Shown: positions 1 through 9,539 of the stretch, one piece after another
How the letters are laid out: every line of letters starts with the position of its first letter
Numbering within the stretch: the stretch's first letter is position 1
DNA from: Desmodesmus armatus
Taxonomy: Eukaryota > Chlorophyta > Chlorophyceae > Sphaeropleales > Scenedesmaceae
DNA: 64,000 nucleotides
Direction of reading: 5' to 3'
Assembly: GCA_007449985.2 (NCBI GenBank)
Contig: VIIQ02000056.1
Span: forward strand, 1-64,000
The notes under the pieces: generated by a model
Database searches by the model: none
What the model was told of the DNA's origin: nothing
Seen by the model: only the letters and a program-made list of their open reading frames with translations
Position numbers and translations under genes: made by a program

Positions 1-3000
1 AGCCCTCAAGCTCCTCTGTGCCCTCGCTGTCCTCCTCCCAGATGGTGGCAGCCGCCATGTTGCCACTGCTGATGCTGCTGTTGCCGTTCTTGACATAGCC
101 ACGCACGGGAATGCCGTGTATAATGTCAAGCCTGCCCTGTGCTGCCTTGGGACGGAAGCATAGCATGTTGAGGGCTGGATCCACATACCCAAACACCGGC
201 AGCAGTGTCTTCTTGTCCAAGCACACCTTAAACATGCCACCCGCGTCTCCCTCCAGCACCCAAGCACACGGAACGGGCAGGACTGCTGCCAGTGGGTGTC
301 CCTTGGCAAGTGTGAGAACCAGCGGTCCTGTCCTGCCGATAATCTTCTTGGACGGCAGCCCATCAATGCCCTTGACAGACGGCACCTGATTTGTTCTGAA
401 GATGTAAGTACCCCACTCGCCACAAGCCACCTCAGTGAACAGCAGCAGTGTGGCACCTGAGTCCTGGAACGCCATATCTACTAGCACATCACGCCCATCC
501 GGGGTTGTTAGTGTCAATCCTTCCTGTTTGTTCGTGCCCACCAGGAAGTCCAGCGTCACAGGCATTGACTGGCGTAGGGTGTAATCGATTGCCACTGGCT
601 TGAAGCCATACTGCAGCATGACTGACTCCAGGAGGCTGCGGCTGCTTGCCGCCGCTGCTGCAACAGGGCCACAGCGCCCAGAACTGCTGCTGGACACCAT
701 GCTGGCAGTACCCTTTGCTGCTGTTGCCTCCTGCAGAGCCTGCTGCCCTCCCTGCTGTGCACTGCTGCTACCATGTGCTCCACCAGCCTCCTGCACACCC
801 AGAAGGTCTCCAAAAGCAGATACCCTGCTCGCCACAAACCGCTGAATGTCAAGCAGCGTGTGCAGTAGCCCCCTGCTGGTGCCGTCCAGCTCTCCTAAGC
901 CAGCAACCAGTGCATTGGTGATGCGTGGCATGGAACGCATGGCATTCAGGTCTGTAGGAAGAGCTGAGGGTGGTAGGAAGCCCTTGGGCACAGGCTGCCT
1001 GACAACCCTGCCCTGCTGCACTGCACCAGCTCCTGCCTGTGCACGTGTCCCAACCAGTGCATACTCATGTCCCGTTGAGTCAAAGAGCCCACCTGCCAGA
1101 TCCTGCTGCCAGTCTGCTAAGCCCACATAACAGAAAGAGGGCCCAAAGTGCATTGTTTCCTGCTGCTGCTCCTCACTCACATACCCGCCTGCATCCGGCA
1201 GCACCATCATTGCTGCTTGTTCACCGGTGCTGTCGCCAACTGCACCAGTGATAGCCAGCGGTGTGTGAGAGGGTGGCAGCCCTGCCATTGGCTGCTGCAT
1301 TGCCGAGCCGCCCATGGGCCAGTAGCTGGAACCAGCAGACCCCATGCCTGTCATGTAAGCTGCATAAGCCCCATACGGCTCTGCTGCTGCGCCATAAGCC
1401 ATGTTCATGTACCGCTGCTGCTGTGTGTGCTGTCCAATGAACTGCTGCATAGCTGGCGGCAGCTTGTTGCTCTGCATCATCCTCCGCAGCAGCTCCTTGC
1501 AACGCCCCAGCCGTGGCTTCAGCTTCTGCTGCATGCAGCGGGAGATGTAGTGCACCATCCCCTGCTCAGGTGCACGCTCCGTGGGGCCCTCCCACTTCTC
1601 TGGAGCCAGCTCTGGCTTGTCCATATAGCAGACACCATCTGAGTGGCCCTTGGCAAAGCCACAGATGACACACGCCATAACTGCTGACCCAACACCCAAG
1701 CCAGGTGGCCCTGCGTACTGCTGCTGCCTGCCGTTGCTGCCACCATAGCCCCTGTTACCCCTGCTGTTTTCTGGCTTGTTGTAAGCCCTTGGCAGCCCTT
1801 GCCCCAGTCCTGCCGGTGCTGCGCCTGCTCCTGCTGCTGCCATAGCCACTGCCTGCTGCACCATGATTGCCAGCGTGTTGACGTCCAAGGTTCCAGCGCT
1901 GCTGCCAATGCTGCTGCTGCTTTTGTTGGCAGTGCTGCCCTCCTGCGCTGCTGCCATAGCCAGCCCCGCCATGCGCCTGCCCTTGCAGTCTTGGTTCAGG
2001 TGTGGCCGCTTTGTTGCAGGACAGTCCAGGCAGACAGCAGAGGGGTCCTTGGGGTCGATCTCCGCCATGTCAAAGCCCTTGGTGATGAGCAGCTTCTCAC
2101 GCGCACCCATCTTGCTGAGGTACTGCTGTGTAGCCTCATTCTCCCGGCGAGAACGCAGCAGCGTCTGCACCAGTGTACTCTCCTCACCTGCGCGCCGGGC
2201 GTTCTTGCTGCTTCCAGCTCCCACACTGCTGTTGCCCACCATAATCAATGCCTGCTGCGCCAGCACGCCATCCTGGTGGAGGTTCTTCTCGAATTGCTGA
2301 ACTTGGTCAGCTAGTGATTCCAGCGCAATGTGAGTTCTGTTGGACGCATAGTACTCCTCCTTGCGCTGCCGTGCAAACTGCCTGCTGCTGGCATTGCTGA
2401 GACCCTTGCAGAAGGTGGTAATGTCTGCACCTGCTGGCACAATGCCCAGTGTCTTGACACTCTCATACAGCACTGCCACGCGCTGCGCAAACTCCTGCAC
2501 CTGCCTGCTGCCCTGGGAACCCTCACTCTGCAGCTGGTAGAACTCAGCCTGCTCCTTGCTGCTGGCCACTCCGTATGCTGCGTCCATCATACACCAGAAA
2601 AGCTCCATGACACAGCTGTGAGGGCTCCACTTCCTCATCCCCACAGTCATGAAGTATTTATTGTCCTGCGTGCTCTTGACCAGCCTGTCACTGAGCGTTT
2701 TGAAGAAGCCCAGCATAGCAGTTTGCATAGGATCTGTTGTTGCAGGAGGCAGGCCGCCGCCGCCACCGCCGCTGCTGTTGCCAGTTGAGTCCTGCTGCTG
2801 CACAAGTGGCGAAGAGTTTGCTGTCAGCGCCTGCTCCAGCCCAACACTGTCCTCAAGTGCCCAGCCCTTGGCAACCGCAGCAATGTGTACTTTCTCATAC
2901 CTCTCCTTGATCAATGCTGCCAGCGTCTGCTCTGCCAAGTCACTGTTGGGGTGACGCTTGCGCACAAACTCCAGAGCAGCTGCTTCCAGCTCCTGTGGAG

Positions 3001-3313
3001 GATACCAGCCCTGGTCAGCAGCCCTGACATGTTTCTCCAAGACCTGCCCAGCCTGCTCCACTGCTTTGGCACCATCGGAGCGTATGACAGTCAACTGGGC
3101 AATCTCGGCAATCTCTTCACCAGAGTGCTTGTCCAGCTTCTTGTCCATGGCTGCATTGCGCTTTTGGCCCTGGTTCCACCTGACAGCACGCTGCCATTCT
3201 CCGAAGGAATCCACTCCAGGCTGTCCAGACCATAGCTTTGGTATCATGGAGTTGCTGCTGCTGCTTCCAGAGTCCAGCTTGCCCCCAAAAGACAGACTGC
3301 CAAGGCCAGCCAT
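1..3313 (-). CDS. Retrotransposon Gag-protease polyprotein, 3' part beyond the window
   Basis: One frame stays open from a stop at 3658-3656 down to base 2 and leaves the window; I verified it at eight points. The first in-frame ATG is 3313-3311, so the start is uncertain and a spliced leader is possible. Seen in order: a helical Gag-like region with the pattern SQGSRQVQEFAQRV (about 2525-2470), two cysteine-histidine knuckles (C-x2-C-x6-H-x4-C at about 2032-1985 and C-x2-C-x5-H-x4-C at about 1672-1630), a Gln/Ala/Tyr-rich linker, and a retropepsin-like active site DSGA at 463-452 within a hydrophobic context. Gag binds element RNA through the knuckles and the protease matures the polyprotein; that is family knowledge. 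Reverse transcriptase and integrase, if present, lie left of the window. I could not define long terminal repeats, so Ty1/copia against Ty3/gypsy is undecided. A domesticated gag gene is the alternative. Confidence 0.72.
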   Translation of the reverse strand, partial: MAGLGSLSFGGKLDSGSSSSNSMIPKLWSGQPGVDSFGEWQRAVRWNQGQKRNAAMDKKLDKHSGEEIAEIAQLTVIRSDGAKAVEQAGQVLEKHVRAADQGWYPPQELEAAALEFVRKRHPNSDLAEQTLAALIKERYEKVHIAAVAKGWALEDSVGLEQALTANSSPLVQQQDSTGNSSGGGGGGLPPATTDPMQTAMLGFFKTLSDRLVKSTQDNKYFMTVGMRKWSPHSCVMELFWCMMDAAYGVASSKEQAEFYQLQSEGSQGSRQVQEFAQRVAVLYESVKTLGIVPAGADITTFCKGLSNASSRQFARQRKEEYYASNRTHIALESLADQVQQFEKNLHQDGVLAQQALIMVGNSSVGAGSSKNARRAGEESTLVQTLLRSRRENEATQQYLSKMGAREKLLITKGFDMAEIDPKDPSAVCLDCPATKRPHLNQDCKGRRMAGLAMAAAQEGSTANKSSSSIGSSAGTLDVNTLAIMVQQAVAMAAAGAGAAPAGLGQGLPRAYNKPENSRGNRGYGGSNGRQQQYAGPPGLGVGSAVMACVICGFAKGHSDGVCYMDKPELAPEKWEGPTERAPEQGMVHYISRCMQQKLKPRLGRCKELLRRMMQSNKLPPAMQQFIGQHTQQQRYMNMAYGAAAEPYGAYAAYMTGMGSAGSSYWPMGGSAMQQPMAGLPPSHTPLAITGAVGDSTGEQAAMMVLPDAGGYVSEEQQQETMHFGPSFCYVGLADWQQDLAGGLFDSTGHEYALVGTRAQAGAGAVQQGRVVRQPVPKGFLPPSALPTDLNAMRSMPRITNALVAGLGELDGTSRGLLHTLLDIQRFVASRVSAFGDLLGVQEAGGAHGSSSAQQGGQQALQEATAAKGTASMVSSSSSGRCGPVAAAAASSRSLLESVMLQYGFKPVAIDYTLRQSMPVTLDFLVGTNKQEGLTLTTPDGRDVLVDMAFQDSGATLLLFTEVACGEWGTYIFRTNQVPSVKGIDGLPSKKIIGRTGPLVLTLAKGHPLAAVLPVPCAWVLEGDAGGMFKVCLDKKTLLPVFGYVDPALNMLCFRPKAAQGRLDIIHGIPVRGYVKNGNSSISSGNMAAATIWEEDSEGTEELEG

Positions 3314-3655
3314 GCTGCTGGTGGCCTGCTCGAAGAGTGGATTGGTGAAAACAAGAGTGCTGTCCTCCTGCTGCTCGCCAATGTGCTGATCCTGGTCACC
3401 AGAGTAGCTGATCAGTCCAGAGCCCAAATTCTCCTGGTTGTCAGCGCCACCTGCTTCCTCCGACGCACGCACTTGACCAACAGCTTGCCGAACCACCGAT
3501 TGGAACTGCTCCGAAAGCGATCCAGACGTTGGAAATGGCTGCTGTCCACGCCTGCCCGCTGAAGAAGCCAGCCTGGAAATGGGCCAGCTCTGAAATGCAC
3601 CAGTGGATCTTCCCAAAAACCCACGCAAGTAAACTATAATAGTATTTAAAACACC

Positions 3656-4395
3656 TTAATGCTTACTAGACGCGCCGCGATGCCCCCAGTAGCCAGGCAC
3701 GTGGCAGCGCCCACCACCCACTAGTGGCCCTTTCACTAGCGCCCGCAGTTGAGCACTAGCGAGCTACTACAAGTGTATAAATGCAAATGTGGCACTCGGC
3801 TTGTGGTTTGCTGCCTAAAGCTTGCAGCAATGATGCTTCGCAGCCAGCTGGCTGCTCTGAGGGTAGCAGATACTCACTTGTAGTCCTTTGCAAAGTGTTG
3901 ATGCGCTGTATGAATGTATGAGTGATGTTCAGGCACCCGGTTCGACCACAGGTCGCTGCTGGGGCTGGTTGCTGCACCTGTGCGCTCTGAATTGGGGATT
4001 CAAATGAGCGAGTACTCGGGAAACACTGCCAGAAGTTTACACCAAGCACTGTCAAAGCCGAGTGCGACGCACAGAGCACCACAGCGGCACAAAGGAATCG
4101 GCACTGCAGGCGGTAAACCCTGAACCCGCCAGTGATCCTTCACCTGTGCATCGCAGCACCAAACTCATCGCATACAACTCCCAAGCACTTAACCACCAAT
4201 AATAGCACTGCCACGCAGCAGTATCTGGCATGATCTGATATCACCCAGAGTCCTTGTTGACTCAACATGATTAGTCAACTATCACACTGATTCTGCTAAG
4301 GCATGTGTTGTATAGCCTTGTACACAGCATAACCTTCCTGTGAGGATTACTGCTCACTCAGCAGGAATCGGTCAGTGTAGCTGCTGCTCGTGTCA
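3656..4395. other. Gene-free stretch upstream of the retroelement ORF
   Basis: I see no supportable gene here. The stretch should contain the retroelement 5' leader and possibly its 5' LTR (read on the minus strand). I found no clear TG...CA pair and no tRNA-complementary primer site. A TATAAA string sits at about 3775 on the plus strand but has no obvious gene to serve. Confidence 0.4.
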
Positions 4396-4583
4396 GGATG
4401 GCTGGGGGTGGACGTCTCAGCAGCTGCAGCAGGCTGTGCTGAGTGTTGCGGTTGGGGCTGCCGGTTCGTGCTTGTCAGCTGCACAGCAGGGTGTGCTGTC
4501 AGACATTTGGTGATGAAGGTTTGCCTTGTGATCACCTTGTGTGTACTAGGTCGAGAGGTCCCATGCAGACAAGGCTTCAGCTT
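4396..4583 (+). repeat. Upstream repeat, copy A (paired with 8847-9034)
   Basis: This noncoding stretch closely resembles 8847-9034, starting at GGATGGCTGGG and ending near CCATGCAGAC, with scattered substitutions and small indels. Both copies lie several hundred bases upstream of exon 1 of a MYND array gene (copies 1 and 2), so the duplicated unit included upstream DNA that may carry promoter elements. Confidence 0.7.
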
Positions 4584-4813
4584 CACAATTTCTGCTTGGA
4601 GGGCAAGGTTGAGTTATTGTTTTCGCAATGATTTTTTATGTAAGGCATGTAGGTGGTTTCTGATCAAGTCTAATGCACCCAGATCAAATGCACCCAATGC
4701 CTGATCGAACCTTGGATCGGTTACGTCATGAACCAGCGGTTGTGCGATCGCTTCCTAACACACACCCTATTGCAAACCGTTCATCAGCAACCAGTCATGA
4801 GTTACTATCAACG

Positions 4814-6047
4814 ATGACGAGCGTCAACCTCCACGGACTGCGGCAGCTCGCGCCTGCTGCCGATGTGCGTTCATTCCTTCACCAACTGAGCAACAGATCC
4901 TGTGCGCTGCTGATCGTCAGCCCATACGACAGCGATGACTTCAGGAAGTTGCAACGGCAGGGATACAGTGCGCTGGTGCTTGCAGCGCTGTCCAAGGGCC
5001 TGCAGCTCTACAATGCAGCAGCAGCTCAGCAAGGCAGCTCAGCCAGTGCTGCTGTTTCCAACGACCTGCAGCAGCTGGTGGAATGGCTTGGGTTTCTGGC
5101 AGGGAATGCAAATCGCAACGACGGTGCCTGTGCTGTGTACTGGGGTGCAGCTTCACAGCAGGCAAAGAGTATGGAGCAACAACTGCTGGATTCAGGTGCG
5201 CATGTACAGCTGGAGATGTGGTGCAGCTAAGGGGGTGTGGTTTGCTTGGCCATGTTGCACCCTTGCATTACCAATGGTTTTTTGGCCATGTTGCGTCCTT
5301 GTGAGACTAAGGCACTGCACGACGTAACCACTGCACAACTTCCTGCACTGGCTGCTGTTGTGCAGGTGTGTATGTCCCCATGCAGCACAGCTGGAGGCAG
5401 CTGGCAGCAGACATGCTTTTTTGCAGCGATGAAGCTGGTCTTGTGGCTGTCCTCTACCAGCTTCCTGCAGGACCAACAGCTGCCTGGCACCGGTGATGCG
5501 TATGACCTGCAGTGGGTACTGCTGGTGTACACAACACTGCTGGTCGGCCGACTGCACCAGCAGCAGCAGGGCATGTCACCAGTGCAGCTGTACACCACCC
5601 AGCAGGCTGCCACAAAGGCCAGCGCTAGCGCTGGTACTAGCAGCAACACCAGCAGCGGCACCCGACAGGGGCTAGGCTTGCAAAGTTGCAGTGCAGGCAG
5701 CAGCAAGAAGGGCAGCAGCAAGAAGGCATCGCGCACACAGCAGGCTTCCAGCAGCAGCGCAGCGACGGGCAATCGGCTGGCGCAGGGTAGCATGGTGCCT
5801 CCCTACCACCTTCAGGTGCTGAAGGTAGCTGGGGTGTCACCTCTTAGGATTGAGCACCTTGATGAGCTCCCTCAGGGAAGTGAGTTTGTTTCCATAGGTA
5901 TTCTACCAGCAGCTGCAAAAGTGCTGCACAGCCTGTTGGTACAGCTCGACGGGCACCTCAAGCTGACTAACCAGGCGCGGGACGCGGCAGCAGCGGGGTT
6001 TGAGACCAGCACCAGCAGCAATGGGAGCCGCAGCAGCACTGCAATTG

Positions 6048-6086
<39 letters not shown>

Positions 6087-8461
6087 GTGCCAGCACCGCC
6101 GCAAGTGGCAGCAGCAGTGCCTTTGATGGTCCTGCTGCTGCTGTGCTGGCGCTGTTGGCGCCCTGCAGCCTGATGTGGGGTGAACTCCTGGCGCTGCATG
6201 TGAGCACAGGCTCAAATGCAGTAGATTCGTTCTGTCAGCAATTGTTGATGGATGCACTGGTGTACAACCTGTGGCGCAGCAGTATGAGCATCCACGAGCA
6301 GGAGGTAGCACAACAGAACATGAAGGCGGCCAGCACACAGCAACAGCAGCAGGAGCTGCTGCAGCAGCAACAGCAGCAGCATGTTTCAGAGGCCCACCTG
6401 CAGGACAGCTGGTACAGGTCCTGTGTGGAGCTGATTGTGCCATCTCTGCTGCACATGAGGGCTGCGGGTGTCATCAGTGCTGCAGAGTACGGTCGCACAG
6501 CCACACCCCTCTTTGATGGGCTGAAGCACCTGCTGCTGCTACGCTTGCCAGCAGCACTAAGTGGTGAGCTTGTTTGCTGAAAGGCTGTCAAGCTTCAGGG
6601 CAGATAGAGTGTGTACATGCATGTATAGTCTTGCAACGCGCACTGCAGTACATGGCAGTTGCTGAGTGAACTGCTGCGTAACAAGACCCTGAAAGCACCC
6701 CCACCCTGGCAGTTGCTACATTTCTCCTTTCAAATTGCCCAATGGTGCTGTCATGACAAGCTTTGAGAACCAGTCAGCCATATGCTAGGCAACAGCGCTG
6801 AGCGTCCTGATTGATATTGAGCGCGCAAAGGGTCTTTGGAACTGGTCACCCACCCCCTTGTGCTCATCAATGTCCACCTGTGGTGTGCGGTACTGCATGC
6901 AGGCAGCTTGGCCGCATCCGTAGTGTCAACCGGCTGCGCTCCTTCCGTGCCCATCTTCAGCAACCCCTCAGCCAGCATCATGTCCCTGGAGGCAGCAGTG
7001 CGCCACAATGGGGACACAGCCACTGCAGCACCTCCTGTTGGGGAGAGCACAGGACTAAGCCTTGCATGGGTTGTTATCATGACAGCCACACATACATTCA
7101 GGTCATTGCAGCAGTCAGACAGCGGCAGCAACTCACAGCCGTTGGGCGAGCATGGCACCTTGCTGCAGTATGCCTCAGACAGCAGGAAGAGCCCTGCGCT
7201 GTTGGCGCTGCTGTTGTCATGCTTGAAGCAATTGCAGCACAGCTGTCAGCGCAACCCAGATGAGGTACTGAGGCTGCTTAGGGCTATCAGCATGACAGCT
7301 GTGGTCAGTGAGCTCGCAGTCGAGCTGTTCAAACTGTCCACCACCTCTCAAGCTGTCAGCAGTGCCGCACTGCGGCAGACACACGCTGTGCTGAGCGGCA
7401 GCAGTACTGGCAGCACTGCTGAGGTGTCTGCTGCCAGCAGCAGCTCTGCCTCAAGCGGTGCGCAGTATCATGCCATGAGCAGCACAGCAACAACCTCCAG
7501 CAGCGGCAGCACCACAGCCTGCAAAGACAGCACTGCACCCTTGCAGCCTTCTCAATTTGCTGACATGGCACTCAGCACAGGCGCGGACCTGCAGCCCGAG
7601 GCAGCTGCCTCTGCAACAGCTGCAGGACTGGGGGAACCAGCGGCCAGCGAGCTGAGTTCAACCGTTGAGGGCGCCAAACTCGCTGCCCGCACATGGCTGC
7701 TGCTGTTTGGCAGGGCCCTGTACACAGCAGGAGTGGCACTGCAGGCGGTGCTGGCAGCCGGCACAGCAACCGCCTCAACGCGCAATCGCAGCACACCCAG
7801 TGGGCATGAGATCATGATAGACCTGCTCTGTGGCCCTGCACCTACCTCAGCCGCCTCCACGCTCCGCAGCCTGTGCAGGGGCCTGCACGCTTATGCCAGC
7901 ATCGCTGGCATGTTCCTGGAGTCAGACGCTGCGGCAACAGCTGTTGCGCGCAGGAGGAAGGCTGGTACAGTGCAGGTGCTGCTGCCAGGGGCTGGTGACA
8001 CCAACCCAGCCATGCAGGCGTACCTGACCCTGGCCACACTGTTGGGTGCGGCAGCACAGCACGCACAGCAGCTGGAGGAGGCAGCGGGTGCAGGCAGGAT
8101 GGGTGAGATCCAGTTTATTGCCACCACCTATGGCATCTGGCAGCAGGTTCTGGACAGTGAGCAGGGGCGGCAGCTGCCGCACGCACTGACGGATGTTGGC
8201 AGCATGCTGTGTGCTGCTCTGCCTAGCAGGTTCTGCTGCAACGAGCCCAGCTGCTGCTGCCTTGACAAGCCCTCTGAGCTGCAGCTGGCAGGGGGGAAGG
8301 GAACCAAGTGCAGCGGCTGTGGGGTTGCACGGTACTGTTCATCATCACACCAGGAACTGCACTGGAAGCAGCACAAGCCAGCTTGCAGGGCTGTTGCAGC
8401 CGAGCAGCAGCAACAGCAGCAGCTTCTAAGACGGCGGCGGCAGCAGCACAAGAGCCAGTAG
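4814..8461 (+). CDS. MYND-finger array protein, copy 1 (frame broken in exon 2)
   Basis: Three exons by comparison with copies 2 and 3: 4814-5195, 5366-6563, 6903-8461, all junctions in phase 1. The N-terminal module has the family motif DDFRKLQRQGYSALVLAAL. Exon 2 has Gln/Ser/Lys-rich linkers and the motif WYRSCVELIVPSLLHMRA. Exon 3 ends in a MYND-type zinc finger (KCSGC...YC...H...HKPAC), usually a protein-protein contact module; the partner is unknown. Exon 2 lacks roughly 100 residues present in copies 2 and 3. It also changes frame at a T6 run (5417-5422): with five Ts the reading continues as a close match to the paralogues and all exons sum to 1046 codons. An upstream in-frame ATG at 4673 exists, but paralogues support 4814. 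Pseudogene or consensus error are both possible. Confidence 0.75.
6050..6085 (+). repeat. (AGC)12 trinucleotide run coding poly-Ser
   Basis: Twelve uninterrupted AGC units lie in frame inside exon 2 of MYND copy 1 and encode serine. The paralogues have shorter, interrupted Ser runs at the same linker, so this tract is likely length-variable. Confidence 0.9.
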
Positions 8462-8573
8462 GACGGCTAGTGAAGAGCTGGACCTGGTGCAGTGTGATGG
8501 CTGCTTGACGTGAGATTCCCGTCAGAGGTTGAATTATCTGGTTATGCATAGCATGCTTCAGCCTACCAGCAGT

Positions 8574-8578
8574 TGTAA
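8574..8578 (+). terminator. Poly(A) signal TGTAA for MYND copy 1
   Basis: TGTAA, the usual chlorophyte polyadenylation signal, occurs 113 bases after the copy 1 stop codon. No other candidate is closer. Confidence 0.5.
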
Positions 8579-8846
8579 TGCTCTGTTGTCGCACTGGCCA
8601 ATGGCATTGTGGGATACATCCATAAGCCTGGTTGCAGCGGACGGCCCACCCCAGTTCTGCATGTCAGTCGGCAGAAGGTACAGCCAGGCTGAGAACATGC
8701 ATTAGCAGCATGGCAAGCCGCAGGTGCATGATGACAGTCATCTGCAGCAGGGGTGATGGCAGCAGTGCGGGTCGGCAGCAGGTGTGAGCGCCCGGTGCTG
8801 GGGCGCAGCCACAACGCCAGCAGGTGCAGGGGACCAGCGGTGTGAA

Positions 8847-9034
8847 GGATGGCTGGGATTGGACGTCCCAGCAGCTGCAGCAGGCAGTGCTGAGCGTTGC
8901 GGTTGGCGCTGCTGGTTCGTGCTTGGCAGCTGCACAGCAGGGTGTGCTGTCTGACTGTTGGTGATGTGAATGGCCTTGTGGTCTGTTTGTAAGAGAAAGG
9001 CTGAGTGAGGGTGCCATGCAGACCAGGCCTCAGC
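8847..9034 (+). repeat. Upstream repeat, copy B (paired with 4396-4583)
   Basis: This is the second copy of the noncoding repeat, located in the 1.08-kb spacer between MYND copies 1 and 2. The rest of the spacer (8462-9539) has no gene I can support. Weaker similarity to the copy 1 upstream region continues to about 9180, including shared CAAATG/CACC strings. Confidence 0.7.
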
Positions 9035-9539
9035 TGTGCCTGTTGAGCGTGTAGAGTGCAGCAAGGCATGTTGAAGATTGCGTGAAGATGTTCCTATGTG
9101 TACGTGGCAGAGTTGAGCTGGGCGCACGGCAAATGCACATGCACCAAATGGGGTTCAACCCTGGATGACTTGCGCCACATGAACAGTCATGCGCGTTTGC
9201 GGATATCACACGTTTCGTTGCGACTCCCAAAGCAACTTCCAAAGATGGAGGGCGAAATCATCTGAGGCAGCTCGCGGCTGCTGCCGATGCGCGTGTCAGA
9301 AACCGCGAGCTGCGCACATTTGCCAGCCGCGGCCTGGCGCACAGCGTGGGCTTTATCGCTTGGCATCGTTGCGACTGGTACAAATTAAAGACTACCGCAA
9401 CAGCAAATACACGTTTTCAGCCGCGACTACCACACCAGTCTTCGATGATGTAATAGTGTGACCAGGATTCCTGCGGCATGACCCGTGTGGAACCTTCAGC
9501 GTCTACATAGCGATCATACTTTGAACAGCACAGAGAACG

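Noticed and set aside
3640..4350. Possible LTR upstream of the Gag ORF
   Set aside because: No second copy is available in the window for comparison and no convincing TG/CA ends or primer site were seen.
5872..6443. Minus-strand Cys/Leu/Ala-rich ORFs opposite the MYND genes
   Set aside because: They are antisense readings of CAG/CTG-rich coding exons; no splice sites or family motifs support them, and the same artefact recurs under every Gln/Ser-rich exon.
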